Shown: positions 37,540 through 50,600 of the stretch, piece after piece | Position numbering within the stretch: position 1 is the stretch's first letter | Layout of the letters: the number at the start of each line of letters is the position of its first letter | DNA from: Lophius americanus | Lineage: Eukaryota > Chordata > Actinopteri > Lophiiformes > Lophiidae | Direction: 5' to 3' | Length of the DNA stretch: 64,000 nucleotides | Assembly (NCBI GenBank): GCA_037951165.1 | Contig: JBBDHG010000031.1 | Coordinates: 744,001-808,000 of the forward strand | Notes under the pieces: generated by a model | Databases searched by the model: none | What the model saw: only the letters and a program-made list of their open reading frames with translations | Told to the model about the DNA's origin: nothing | Position numbers and translations under genes: made by a program

Positions 37540-39900
37540 TTTACTTTTTCCCCTGCTGCTTTTTGCTGTTACATTCTTTTATTGTGTCATTTATGCTGTT
37601 TTAATGTGCTATTTCATTTTTGAAAAGCCATTTGAGCTACATCCGTTTATGAAAAGTGCTCCATAAATATGTTTTATTATTATTACAGCTTAAAAAAAAT
37701 ACCTATAGGGAGGATATGTTTACGATTTAAAAGTGTTATGCAGCCAGCTGGAGGCTAATGAATGAATAATGTTCGAATACTTCTCCTTTTTGTGCCTTTT
37801 AATGTTTTGACTTTTAATCAAGTGCATTTTCAATGGAAAGAAAATTTTAAGGTGACAGTGAAGGTTGGTCCCCCTTCTCCATAGTAGACTCACAACACCA
37901 CATCCACTAATTCTGGGCTGAGCGAAGGAATGGAGGATATTTCAGATACTGATATATTTGTTTGTACAGTGTTTAATAGTGGGATTGATGATTGATAGAT
38001 GACTCCGGTTTAAAGTGTGACCCGCTGTTTATAATCAGCTTTGAAATGTAAAAATCAGTCAGGACAAAAGAAACTTTGAGTATATGAACTAGAACAAACC
38101 TTAGAAATATAAACTGTATTAGAGGTGGGCTGATGGGCCAACATAATTATTAGTTGGCGCAGGAAAAGGGAGATATATAATGAACTGGGTGATATGAATC
38201 TGTCTGAAATAAAAAATGTTTTACTTCATTAGACACTTGATAATTGCTGAATTGAAGATCTTGTCTCATTGTTTTTTATCAAGTGCTATTTATTTTGTGC
38301 AAAGCCCTTTGAAGTCCATCCCCTGCATGAGAAATATCAGATTATTATTATTAAAGCGATACAAGATATGTGTTAAAACTATGAAACACTTTATCAAGAT
38401 TTAAAGTTGATATATTTGTACATATTTAAACAAGTGGAAAACCTGTTTATTTATTTTTGGCTTCTAATTAATGTTATTCTCCCATCGGTGTCTGCTTTTA
38501 CTTCCTTTAATGTCATCTACTGTCTTTTTATTGCGTCATTTTATTCTAATGTGCCTTATCTTTTTTTTTTTTTGCAAAGTACTTGGAGCTGCATCTCTTG
38601 CATGAAAAGTGCTCCATAAATAGATTTTATTATTATTATTAAAGCTCGGCAAATTAAAATTTGCCAAAGGGGATACATGTTAATTAGAGTAGTGTGACAT
38701 AAAAGTGTTCTGCAGCCAGCTGGGGGCTAATCTTGAGACATACGAGGTGGAAGAATGCTTCTGTTGGCTCATGAGTGAATGATGATTTGTTGTCCAATTT
38801 TTTTAGGGGATATGTCAAGCTCTGAGTGGATCAGGACCGGCCCACATTTTAGGTTCTCTTCATTCTGAAGTCCGTCAGGAGCTCTGAGATCTTATGTTGG
38901 TGGGCTTTTTTTTAATAAACAATGAATAGAATACAGCACATCCTTTTCAAAATACACTACAAAACTATGTATCACTCTACCGAGTGTTATGGCAGATTGT
39001 CTGTACACATTTTTAATCAAGTAGGAAACCTGTTTATTTACTTTAGGCTACTAATTAATGTTATTATCCTTTTGCTGTTTATTTTTACTTCTTTCTATTT
39101 CAACTACTGTCTTTTTATCGTGTCATTTTAATCTTCTAATGTGCTACTTCTTTTTTTGCAAAGCCCCTTGAGCTCCATCCCGTGAGTAAAAAAGTGCTAT
39201 ATAAATAAAGTGTGATATTATTACAGCTTTGCAAATTAAAAATCCCATAGGTAATAGGTGTTCATAAGAGTGTTATGACATAAAAGTGTTCTGTCGCCAG
39301 CTCGGGGCTAATCCGAAAAATATGAAGTCCATGAATGTTTCTCCTCCTGATCAGTGGATGATAAATTTCTTGTCCAATACTTTTTTTGAGGGGGGATATG
39401 ACAAGCTCTCTCTGGTTCAGGAGTGATTGCAGGTTCACTTTTGTTTTGAAATTCCTCAGGAGCTCTTAGATCTTCCTATGATGCTGGGTTTTTACAGAAA
39501 ATGCTTTTTAAACTATACTCTAAATCTATGGAACACCATTCCAAGAGTGTAACAGATGATCTGCGCACATTTTGAAACGTTTTAATTACTTTTGGCTTTT
39601 GATTGATGTTACTCTCCCATTGGTGTCTGTTTTTATTATCTTTTATAGCATCTACTGTGTCATTTTATTGTTATTTCTTTTATGCAAAGCACTTTGGGCT
39701 GTATATCTTGGATGAAAAGTGCTCAATAAATACATTTTATTATCATCATTATTATTAGTATAGCAGCGATGCAAGTTAAAAACTCCCATGGGGAAGAGAT
39801 GTTTGTAACATAAAAGTGTCATGCAGCCTGCTGGGGGCTGATCTAAAGACACGTGAAGTGTCAGAATGCTTCTGGTAGCTCCTCAGTGGATGTTGATGGA
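37540..39900 (+). repeat. Tandem array of LINE-3'-end-like units
   Basis: Five units carry a retroposon-tail block (gcaaagcnctttgagct, then gaaaagtgct-cataaata and tattattatt) anchored at 37622, 38299, 38574, 39158 and 39683. Four also carry a second block (gcagccagctgggggctaat) at 37741, 38713, 39295 and 39824. Full units are about 525-585 bp; one is shortened to 275 bp. Before the tail, the fourth and fifth units have LWN-IP-like residues, as at the end of LINE ORFs. The array ends just before the probable kat6b promoter. Confidence 0.75.
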
Positions 39901-39929
39901 GAAATTGACAATCTGATTGTAGGAGCGCA

Positions 39930-40198
39930 CTAAAGGGGCGACGGTCCGCTCCACTCCACTGAAGTAGGGATGTCTCCAGTGGAAGAAGAAGAAGAAGGGG
40001 GAGGGTACCACTTTGTCACAGGCTGCTATGTAGATTAACCTTTCAATTAGTTGTTATCAGGTCCTCTCCATGTCTCGGCGCGCGCGCTCCAGCCTGCGTT
40101 TTTGAAGAAATCCCACGAAATCTCTCGGATATGTCGCTGCGCATTTATTCATCTTCGATGAAGAGGAGTAATCCGAGGAGGGGGGAAAACTTGAGGAG
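39930..40198 (+). promoter_or_regulatory. kat6b: Probable kat6b promoter and non-coding first exon
   Basis: A CpG-rich spot (ctcggcgcgcgcgctcc around 40075-40090) stands out from AT-rich surroundings and is followed by purine-rich sequence ending in a good splice donor (gag then gtaaac, exon end 40198). It is the only CpG-dense, TATA-less stretch between the adk stop and the kat6b ATG and lies 3.6 kb before the 5'UTR acceptor. The start site is not determinable from sequence. It directly abuts the tandem array that ends near 39900. Confidence 0.4.
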
Positions 40199-41429
40199 GT
40201 AAACTACCAGCAAATATTTACGGTAATAACCTGTGCTTGGTCTATTCTCATCCTTGCATAAAACTTGCACATTCATTTGCATGATTTGGGAAATTACGCA
40301 TGTAGCTTTATATATTTTTTTGAAAATCCACGGAGGCTGTGTATCATGTCCTTATAATAAAAAATGCGATACATTAAGATCCAAAGGACTGAGAAGTGGG
40401 CTCGCTGCTTCTCACTTCTATTCCCCTCCTAACATCTTTATTCTCACTGTTTCCCCGTTATTGGAGACATTTTGATGGTTAATGGTGATAAAGAGGTCAT
40501 GCCATCCTTGCAAAGCGCGACACATGATGTTAATAATGTCTCCAATAAGGCGTTGGACGCGTTAATTTTTCAGATCTGGCGTTTATTTAACGCCAAGTAG
40601 TTAAAAATATCAGGAGAATTGCGTCTGCTTCTTATGGAAAAGGGAGGAAGATAAAGAATCGGATAGCTAAGAGACATTTATCCTTCAGTGTGACTCCTTG
40701 AATCGATGATACATTGAATATTATCCGATTTACATTCGGGTTTGCAGTTTTATTCTACTCGATAATTTAACAAACAGCCAATTAAAGTCTAAAATGTTCC
40801 ACTTTCAAGTGTAACCAACTGTTTCAAGGAGGAATTGAAGTTAAGGTGGCACCTTCTTTAGCGCTGTGAAAATTAGCTTAAACATGGAGCTAATTAATTA
40901 TAAATCAGTTAATCAATGCTCAGTATTCCTTAATTTATACAACTGGAATTTAACATCGCAAGGACTCGAAGTCCAAATTTGAATGTCTGAGCGTTCTTAA
41001 GCTACATGATTTCACATTATCGCTTGGGCCACCTTTAGAGGCGAGTCAAAGTGAATGAAGTGACAGATCAAACAGCCAATGGCGCACCTCCTGGCGTGAG
41101 CTCATCCATAATGATTGACATGTGCTTTATCAAATCACAAATCGGATCTGGTCTTTACAGCCAATAATGAAGTTGCTAGGGAGGGCCCATTAGTGTAAGG
41201 TAAGGTTTAATGAGGCTCCATTGGATTGTAATCAGCGTCATGTCGGAATCATGTAAACTACAACATTGTAACAAAATGGCGACTGTTTAGGTGACATCAG
41301 TAAACGCTTGGCGAACGCTGTCATATATCTGCACAACTCAGTTGGACTCAATTGCCAGGTTTGTTTAAGCACTCAATAGCGGTTTGTTGTGTCTCGTTTA
41401 AAGGCTGGGTTGTACGCCACTAATGTCTA

Positions 41430-42800
41430 ATGGTAGCTGACAGGAAGTGAGCATTGATCTGTCATTAAGATTCGCGCTCATCAGTTAGTCGTTATGGAGC
41501 TGTCAAAAGTCGCGTGAGGTTCACTAACGGTGAAACTTTTACCTGTTTATTGCCAGTTATAGCCTCAAATACTGTAATTTTGCGACAGTATTTTAGAAAT
41601 TACATCTTAACTTGTAAGTTTCTTTTAGAAAAAGTCGATCTACTGAGCATGTTTAAATGCTACAGGAGGCTGTTTATACTTTCTTCACAACTCAGAAGTT
41701 TGTAGCTGATGTTGGCTAACATATTGAAAAAACACTACTATTTCCAAGTAAACTTTATTTTCATTTGTATTTGTGCAGTAGATTATAGTGAGTAGAGTGC
41801 CTTAGGAGAGCATGACAGCTCATACATCTGTTTTTATCCATGTGTTTACTTGGGTTGGGTATTACAGTGAACTTGAATATCGCGATATTTTGTGAAGTAT
41901 CGCAATCTGCAGGCAGCTTCATGTTTTATTAGTGCAATCACTGAAAATTTATGAAATGCTGGACATTTTTACCATTTACAATATATGATGATAATGATAT
42001 GATTCCTGTTAAAGTTATTGAAAATACTAACTATGCAAATATAATGATTCTTTTTAGTTTCTTCCAATAGCCGGCAGGTTTACATTAAAGAATAAAGAAT
42101 ATATCTATGTGCATACCACACTGTAAGTAAATAAAATATTTTTTCTTACAGAGTGCAGCGTTGTATCTGTACGTTTTCGTTTGGTAATAGAAGAAAACTT
42201 GAGTATTTAAATATTCTGACAACAACAGAAACAACAATATCCTTATTTCCAGTTGCTGTCAAGAAGTTAGCGTAGATCTGTCATCAATAATGCCAATAAT
42301 GTTACTTGTTGCAGATCTGTCAAAAGTCACCTTCAGTCAACTAACTTTGTGTATTTATAGCTACTTCAATGTCTCTCATACTTGAATTTTACTTTAGTGT
42401 CCTGGAAATAACATCTTCTTTTTTTGAAGTATCGACAAATATCAAACAGAATATATTTAAAATATCAAAGGAGTCAATATATACTGTCCCAGAACTCTGT
42501 AGAAATTTTGAATGTTGACTAACTCTTGAAAAAAATTTACAACATAAACTGATATGAATCTGTGTTTAGTATACAGATTATAAGTGGATAGGACAAGATA
42601 ACAGCTCATGCATTTGTTTTTTATTTATCTGTTTACTAGGGTTAGGCATAGCAAGAAATTCTCCCATTGTGATATCTCACTTTATTTTGTGACCTAATGC
42701 AATATGAATGGAAACCTTCTGTTTTGACATTACATCCATTGCAAATGCAGAAAAAAACAATGAATATACTGTTCGGAATATTTTTTTTATCATACTATAT
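41430..42800 (+). repeat. Old tandem duplication of about 0.8 kb in kat6b intron 1
   Basis: Matching landmarks in the same order: gatctgtcat (41456/42275), ctgtcaaaagtc (about 41493/42317), aaataacatctt-type (about 41600/42407), gatgttggctaac versus aatgttgactaac (41711/42514), and acagctcat (41815/42601). Offsets of 786-824 bp show a diverged direct duplication with indels. Confidence 0.65.
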
Positions 42801-43189
42801 AATAAACTTGTCAAAAAATATCATTGATGGTAGGGTCTGTGCAGTTTTATATTCCATTATTTGAATTTTAGGCCATAAAAGTCTAAAATATGTTGAAGTA
42901 ATATGTATGAGGTCTTAAACAAGTTGGTGTTCATTTAAATACTCCAGTTTGGCATCAGAATTGGCTTTAATTTGCAAACACACTGTGATGAACACACTAT
43001 TCTGAGAGTTCATTGTTTTACTCTCCAAGTAACAGGCCATCTTAAATTCCTTTATAGCTAGCATATATTTTCTCTAGTACTGACATTTAATGAGTCCTGA
43101 ATTTAGTCAATAATGTCTTTTGAAAGGTCTTGAAACTTTCTGAAATGTAGTTTCAGACAGTTTAGTACATATTACAATTTGTGAGTTGT

Positions 43190-43330
43190 ATTGTCCAGCA
43201 AGGACAACTAGTGAACCGGTAACAAGGTCATAAGTGTCAAAGGCTCATTGATGCCCTTGTTGCCTGATGCAACAGAAGAATCACTGTAGCACTGCTGAAA
43301 AAGTTCATGGTAGTCTTGATAGACTACAGT
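43190..43330 (+). mobile_element. Tc1-like remnant (second family), internal fragment
   Basis: Contains gtgaaccggtaacaaggtca and aaggctcattgatgc, matching the part of the family that also appears at about 54540 and 55810 in this window. No ends are present. Confidence 0.6.
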
Positions 43331-43844
43331 CAAAACAAACTGCCTAGCAGAGCTGTTTTGTCCTCAAAAGAAAGACCTACACAATATTTAAAGTTATGTT
43401 TAATAGGTTTAGTTGGCTTTTAAACCTGAAAGTCTCAATAGTGGCTTTCAACACAGTCTGACAGTGGGACCAACATGAGAGGATATATATTATAAACTGT
43501 TATATACTGTTTTTGACCTTTTCAAAATAATGCTTTCATCTGCTTTGCAGAAGTGAACAAAGCTGGTCAAATAAAAAACAAGGAACTCTTATGTTGCGGA
43601 TCTATATAACAATATAACATTATTCTTCAAATTTATATTATGCTCTGATTTCTGTGACTGTATGCTCTGCACCAAGATTCCAGGTTTAATTCATTGTAAA
43701 TGTGGCTTACTTGGCAATAAAACTTCTTCTGATTCCGATCACACATTTCAAAATGTTCCTCTAGCTTATCAACTAAAGCCAACATGTTATAAGGTAGTTC
43801 ATAGTCTTTGTATCATTATTTAACCTGTTTGTTTTCTCTTTTAG

Positions 43845-44071
43845 ATTTGAACTGGGATCAAATAAATAAAGCTTCAAGTCATTGTGGAATTTATTCGTGC
43901 CAACTTTACCTCAATTTCAATGTCAGACACCCAGGATTAAGAAGAAATATGTGGATGCTGGTGTGGAACATAACTTTTTGACCTTACTAAGGATGTGGAT
44001 GTACCCAGTGTTCAGCAGCAGAAAGGGGGAATCTGAATGGATCACGCTTTTGTGAGTCTAACGGTTCAACC
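43845..44071 (+). other. kat6b: kat6b 5'UTR part of the start exon, with upstream ORFs
   Basis: The pyrimidine-rich acceptor gttttctcttttag ends at 43844, and the leader runs to the ATG at 44072. Main upstream ORFs: 43920-43940 (6 codons plus stop), 43949-43981 (10), 43993-44055 (20) and 44037-44078 (13). The last overlaps the main ATG out of frame and stops 7 nt into the coding sequence. Further nested ATGs occur in the second and third. The acceptor is inferred from sequence only; transcript data would fix it. Confidence 0.6.
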
Positions 44072-44689
44072 ATGGTAAAACTTGCTAACCCTCTGTATAC
44101 GGAGTGGATTCTTGAAGCAATACAGAAAATCAAAAGGCAAAAGCAGAGGCCGTCTGAGGAGAGAATTTGTCATGCGGTGGCCACTTCGCATGGACTGGAC
44201 AAGAAGACCGTCCTTGAGCAGTTGGAATTAAGTGTTCATGATGGCTCTATTCTCAAGGTAACAAATAAAGGAAGCGCCTCCTACAAGGACCCAGGAAATC
44301 CTGGGAGAGTTGGATCAATCCCCCCTGCAAACGTATCTGTGCCATCAAAGGAATCTATATGGAATTCGAGTGATCTGCGCCATATCGATTGGAATAAAAT
44401 ACTTAAGAGGGCCATCGAGGGTCTGGATGATACCCATGGCTCCTCTCTAAAGAACATTGAGAGGTATCTGAGGAACCAGGATGACCTCTCAAACATTGTT
44501 GATAACCCGGCTTTCAGGCAGAGGTTACGTCTGGCTGCAAAGCGTGCGGTTAACAACAGCAGGTTGTTAAAAAACGGGCCGCGGTATAAGCTCATCAATG
44601 GCAGTGCGGAGGGAAGAGGCTCCAGGTGTCCAAGTGCTTCCCACCTTGTCCTGTCATCAATGACACTCCTCCCCCACGAGCGAGACCAG
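44072..44689 (+). CDS. kat6b: kat6b first coding exon (residues 1-206, winged-helix regions)
   Basis: The start ATG at 44072 has a strong context (A at -3, G at +4), and the product begins MVKLANPLYTEWILEAIQKI, the invariant KAT6 N-terminus. Residues 1-77 correspond to the first winged helix, which binds unmethylated CpG DNA in KAT6 proteins. Residues about 100-175 (DWNKILKRAIEGL, LRLAAKRAVNNSRLLKNG) form the histone-H1/H5-like second winged helix. The exon ends LLPHERDQ and is followed by donor gtacac; reading on through the intron would add a spurious tail ending at 44782. Phase 0 at the 3' end. Confidence 0.96.
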
Positions 44690-47600
44690 GTACACACATC
44701 TCAGCCTCTGCACTCACTGTTTTCCTCTCACGCATATCCCCATGTCACCCTGGACTTTGGTCTGTCATATGCAGCCTTGTAGGCTCATCCCAATAACCAC
44801 AATACTACATTTCCTGCCAAAATATTCTTGTTATTGATGTTAGTTATTAACAGCTCCCACTCTTAACATGTCAAGCTCTGTTTGAGAAAGGTTTGGCCAG
44901 AAAATATGGGCGTCCACTTTTGCGTGACTGGATGGAGCTTTCACACCTGAAAGTTTTAACCATGGGTTGGGTTTTGTTGCATTGTATACTTTTGATCAAG
45001 CGAGTTTTGGTTGCACATTGCAATTTTGCCAGAGCATTAAAAAAAAATGTTCATAACATATCTACTTCCTGTCATTATCATCTACTTGAGCTTCATTTCC
45101 CTCAGCTTGATGATTGGTTGGTTTGTGGATGTGTAGCGGGGCAAGTCTAATGTCAGTGCGTTGTTATTACGGTGGATAAGGATTAAATTAATTAATTCAT
45201 CATCATACTATTGTCATTATGGTATCACAACCAGCCGCACCAATATATGCAAATATTCAAACATGTTTTTTGTGTGTATTCTGTGGCACTGAGCGCATCG
45301 GTAGATGTATTTGATGATGAAGTTCGTGAAAACTCTAGCACCTTAGTGATCGAGCTTGTTGGGCGAGAGCCCAGGAAGCTGCCCAGGCCATCATAAAAAT
45401 AAATTTTCCCCCATATATAGACCCACAACTGTGTGTGGTGGCAAAGCACACCTTTATAAGCTGATGGTTTGGTTTCCAAAACTTCAACTGATGTCAGTCT
45501 TCCAGTCTTCTCGTATACCCTTTCTTTCGTCCGCATTTCTATTAAATACCTTAAGTCAATCTGTTATTTAACTTCTGTCTTGTGTTTACTTTTCTTCTGT
45601 GGCAAAGGATAGTGAATATATACTGCCGGAATCTTTGGTCTAAAAATCAGAAACATCCAAGAAGTGCTTTCACAATGTTAACAAACCGAACCATGATTTG
45701 ATCATGACCTTTTTTTGTCAAGCCAATGTCTGGCGGTTTTTGTCCGGATATTGGTCCAGGGGAAGTTACACACTTTAAAGTTTGGTCTGGACCAAATGGG
45801 CCAGCTGTCAAAGCCCCCTTAACCTTTGGCAATACCATATAGAGTGTGTCCTTTTTGCGCTTTCCATAATAAGAAAGCTTAGATAATCAGAGAGTCATGC
45901 TGACTGTGTGTGGTAGGCAGTCTGCTCTATGCTTTCCAAAGGTTATGTAACTCTACCCATATGACCTAAGAGGGATGTGGCTGGCTGTCTTATGTGTAGC
46001 CATGCATTAGCAGACAGATGTTGGGTATTTTATTGGTAAGTTAGCAGGGCAGAAGCATTAAATAGTTTTTAATAAGAATGCTGAGAATTAGTAGCTGCAG
46101 TTTTTGTGTTCGGACAAAATATTTGTGCTGAGATGCCCCAGAGAGGAAATGGAAGTACGTAAACAATCTTCCACGTTGCATTGTTTCCTCCATTTTTAGC
46201 ACCTCAGGGGTGGTTTATAGTTTGCAGAGATTGTGTCATTATAACTGGTGCTTGGCTATAACACGCACTGCAGACAAATGCCTGTGGAATGACAGCATTT
46301 CTACACTTGTGTTGGAATCTTAAGACATTGTCTGGCACAGAAGGGTGTTCCACGGAAAGAACTTTTCATTGTGTGGCTCTGTGTGCACAGTCATCTTTAG
46401 ATATTTTGCTGTGAGGGCTTTGTGCTGATCATGTGTCAGGGCTTATCAAAATCTGCGCAGCTGATTTGGCGAGCAGCATCAGGCTATAGAGATGTCTCCC
46501 TGCTCTTCAGCAGTTTCACAGTGAATAATCAGGAAGCAACACTTTGATACTGCAGCCACAACTGCGACTTTGTCTGTGGTCAGGCCAAAAGTGAAACTGT
46601 GAGCTGTTTAGAGACACTGTGTCCTGTGATGGTTCTCATAGCTAAAGAGGGCCTGCTGTTTTCCATTTGGAACATCTCAGCCTATTGCTCCTGGCTTGAT
46701 GACATCACCTAGCCCAGTCCAGGTTTACTGTTCACTTCAAACGGCGAGATAACTCTGCCTGTTGTGCGGCTAAGAGTAAGAGAGTGCGTGTGTGATTTCA
46801 GAATACGAGATAGTTTGAGGTAAAAAGAGCAGTTCTGGTTTAGCGTTTATTACATTCTGAAGAGACTCTGGCAGGAACAAAGACAAGGAATGAGAGTTTT
46901 TTCCCCTGCTGTGTTATGCAACCACTTCAGCTCTCTCTCTCTCTCTCTACACCAGCAGTTTTCTAATAAGACCCCACCCCCTCACTCAGGACAGCTTGCT
47001 CTTCTGATGCAGCATAATTTCCTGTAATGTGCTTTATATAGATTCTTCAATCAAATCAACCGCATCTCTTCAGCTGTGTTGGTTTCTCTATGTTTTGCAT
47101 TTTTTTGTGCCGTACAAATTGTTATTGGTTTTAATAACCAGGCTTAAGAATATTCCTGATGGAAATTAATTCTCCAGTTCCTGGATTAGACTTCATAGCT
47201 CAGTCAGTAGAGACTTAAGTTATGAAGTGAAGCTTTGAGTATTTAATCAGCTGCATGCACAGACTATGACTGATGTCTTATAGATTTCAAGCTCTTTACA
47301 TTCATGTTCTTGCTTGTATTGATAATCTTGCCAAAATTATATTTAGGATGTTCATTTAGCCTCAAACCAGAGCTGCTTACTCAGGAAATTCAGTAAACCT
47401 CTGCTGGAAACATGATATAAATGACATCTTTAAATTATTACACTGACGCTGTTTTGAAATACCTTTCAGCCACAGTTATAACAGACTGTGTAATTGCTCC
47501 ATTATCTCTCTTATATTTGATTTTGAGTTTTGATGAACCCTAAAGAGAGGTTGCTCTTCATTTAAGAGAGAAGATGGTTATTTATATAGAACAGCTCAGA

Positions 47601-50600
47601 ATTAATCTATTAATTAATCTTTTCAAATATTAAGTCAGTGTAAAGTTTTAGTATCGTAAACAATGCTTTGCACAACTAGGGGATTGCAATGATTTTCAAA
47701 TATTTGTATATTCATACAATTTATATTAAAAAAATAAATAAATAAAAATGAATGGGATGTTGTTGTTTTTTAATCAAAATGTGTACCCCGTTTGTTCTTT
47801 CCGGTGACTGTTTCTACAACTAGAAGGTGGTGGTAAAGGAGCCACAGGCTGTTCACAACTGCTTTTAACAAGAGAAAAAGAAAGAATCTACACCCTGTGG
47901 CGATTATTTACCTACAGGCTGTTTGCTAACGCTTTTAATAAAGATAGAATCCGCTACAACTTCTACCAGGTTTCACTGACACTGGTATGACTCTTTACCA
48001 ACGGAATCAAATTGCTTCATCCACCAATAAGACCGGTGTTGAAACAATAAGAGGTTAAAAAGAAATTATTTTCATTCATGTTTTCAGCATATTCCTCAGG
48101 GAAAAGGATACAGAACCCACCAATGCTCTTACACGAGTGGAAATATATTAAGAAAAAAAAAATATATTAAAAAAAAAGCCCTAGTTTAACAAGATGGTTA
48201 AGATAATTGGTTTATCTCTTTCATACATCATCAACCGCTTATCCTGTTGACATCGGGCGAGATGCAGGGTACATCCAGGATGTGTCACCAGGGCCAACAC
48301 AGAGACATACAACCACTCACATTTACAAATACAAGCAATTTTAGTTTCACCAATTCTCCTACATTGCATGTTTTTGGACTGTGGGAGGAAGCCGGAGTTC
48401 CCGGAGAACCAATGCAGATACAGGGAGAACATTAAAACTTTGCACAGAAAAGCCAGCAGAAGTGGATTCGTACCTAGTACGTTCTTGCTGGGAGGCAGCA
48501 GCGCTAACCACTGTGCCGCCCTAGTTTATTTCATCATTGCATTTATCATGTTTTATATCATGGTGTTCCAGGAAATAGTAAAAGACATTCCAGAATCGGT
48601 CAAGTTTGTTTTTTGTTTTTTTTGAAGTAGCTTATCCTTTTCTTGAACAAAGTGGAGAGTCATTCCTTTCAGCCCTCGGGGAAACGCTGCAGTTATATTT
48701 TCTTTAAGGAAGTTTTTTATCCTCCAAAATGCAAATATTCAGTAGAGATGATCATACTGTTGAACATAATGAAGTCATCTGAATAAATTCAGGATAAATA
48801 TTTTAACATTAAAACACACGTCCTTATTAATTATCGGAGGAGTTATATCTAATGTATTATCTAATGAACCTCTCTGCATATGACAGGTAATGCACCTATC
48901 ACAGGAAAGAAATAAAGGAAAACGATGCACAGTGCTAACATTCATCATCATCATCATCATCATCATTATTTTATAACAATGCCTCCAGCAAGAGATATCC
49001 TTCGCAGTTGAACAATTAGATGAAAGCTTTGTTAGAATAAACATAGTGTTAGGTGTGCAGAACAAACAACGGCCTTCATCAGAGAAATGATAATGAAATA
49101 CATACTTCCCATCTGTCGTGACGGAAAACCTGAGTTGACGGCACTATCTAGTAGCAAAAGCTACTTGATGCTAATGCTGTGAGCCTCAAACTTTATAAGT
49201 GGATGTTGAAAAATTGTCCCTGACCACCAATTCGAATTGCATGTGATTCACCTGGGAAACCATGGAGTCCTGCCTGCAGAAAAAAGCAATGGTAGAGTGA
49301 CTTACGGTTGGAAAAATAGCAAGTGCAGCCACTCTCTTTCTGCTTTTCTATTGGGTGTCTGTCAGTATGTGCACACATTTCAGTAATTATGGGAGACTGT
49401 CTAATAGTATTTCTACTTGAAATGCCCATCCCTATTCACAATTTTTAACTCCAATTGTACATCAGTGAACACATTGGTATCAAAACTGGAGCAATCAGGA
49501 AGTAGTTCCTAGACAGTCAGTTGTATAATCGTCTGTTATTTGCACTAATCATAATTATGTTGTAAAACTTGTTTTTCTACTAAGGCCTGTAATCGGACTT
49601 CAACTTCTTCTTCTTCTTCTTTTGGCTGTGCACTATACTAGATTTGAATATAAACATTGACTTATGTCACTGCCAAATGTTGTTGTATGTGCATGTAGCT
49701 CCCCTGGGTGGTCATAGGTAGTGCTTTGCGGCAAAAATCCGTCTTTCGAGTCAAAATCCTATTTTTTGCAGCCTTTGGGTAAATTGACTATCCAACTGTG
49801 CAAAATGGAGAGGAAGCTTGGTCCTCTTCTTCAAATCTGTGTAGTATAATAATAATAATTATGTGGTATTTCAATCAAATTTGACGTCACAATGTTGCTA
49901 TTGCTGACTTTGATCATTTGATTCCTTCGTTCTATTGGGGTGGAGCTAGGGTCTCAGATTCAAGACTTCCTTTGATGTTCCATTTCAGTTTGGAGCTGGG
50001 GCCTGAGTTGGCTGAACAGAGAGTTTTTAGTGGAAGGCCCAGGAGATGGGGCGGGTTCAGAATATTTAAGAGATACTCCGACAGTTTGTTGGAATTGTCG
50101 GTAGACGTAGAGGCTAGCAATAACTTGGACATTAATGGAGGAATCTGCGGGATTTTTTCCTAAACCTTTGCTACTGTTGGGCTTTGGTGGAGGTCTGCCA
50201 CAGTTTTCTCTAGTTTCCATATTATAATGAAAGTATAAAATCAGTCAACAATAGAAATATTATTTTTTGCGTTTAATCACAGATAACTCACACAAAGTAA
50301 CAGGTAGAGTGTCACTGACACTGAAAGTAAGATAATTATCTGTCCATAGACACAAATACATCTGATAGTTGTGGAGCTGTTTTAAATTTATTTTTGGTAT
50401 GTTATTCAGACGAGGCTTGATTTTAAAAACAAAACAAAAAAAACTAGAGGTACACCAATCCGCACGGGAGCCCTGGTTTGATGAAATCTGCAATCGGCCG
50501 TGAAGCCTCGCTTGATGTCTATTGGGTGCCGGTTACACGCATATGCCATACATGCATACAAGCATTAGCCACCACTGCCGATAAAAATCGTTAATTGGTA

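Larger units (their letters stand above)
30839..39929. other. Intergenic region between adk and kat6b
   Basis: No coding gene is supported. Contents in order: adk 3'UTR of unknown length, CTCF motif (31167), AACC satellite (31740-32530), poly-T tracts (32716-32737, 33679-33702), a mixed unique stretch with a GC-rich part (33160-33500), an AT microsatellite (34608-34735), AT-rich single-copy DNA (34740-36380), and the tandem arrays (36585-39900). A 129-codon antisense ORF at 33724-34113 has no recognisable domain. Confidence 0.7.
40199..43844. other. kat6b intron 1 (probable)
   Basis: No exon was seen. The part 40880-41320 looks like single-copy regulatory DNA, with a YY1-like aaaatggcga at about 41274. 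It is followed by an old tandem duplication of about 0.8 kb (41430-42800) and by a Tc1-like fragment at 43190-43330. Confidence 0.5.

Noticed and set aside
31740..39900. CRISPR array
   Set aside because: The repeats are eukaryotic satellites and minisatellites with diverged units and no repeat-spacer structure.
44281..44697. 138-codon ORF antisense to the first kat6b coding exon
   Set aside because: A shadow of a strongly conserved coding exon on the + strand.
44690..44782. Reading frame continuing past the first kat6b coding exon
   Set aside because: The frame stays open to 44782, but the gtacac donor at 44690 and the phase-0 start of the next exon show that it is intron.
48181..48625. Overlapping ORFs near 48.4 kb
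   Set aside because: They are read through a common fish dispersed repeat.
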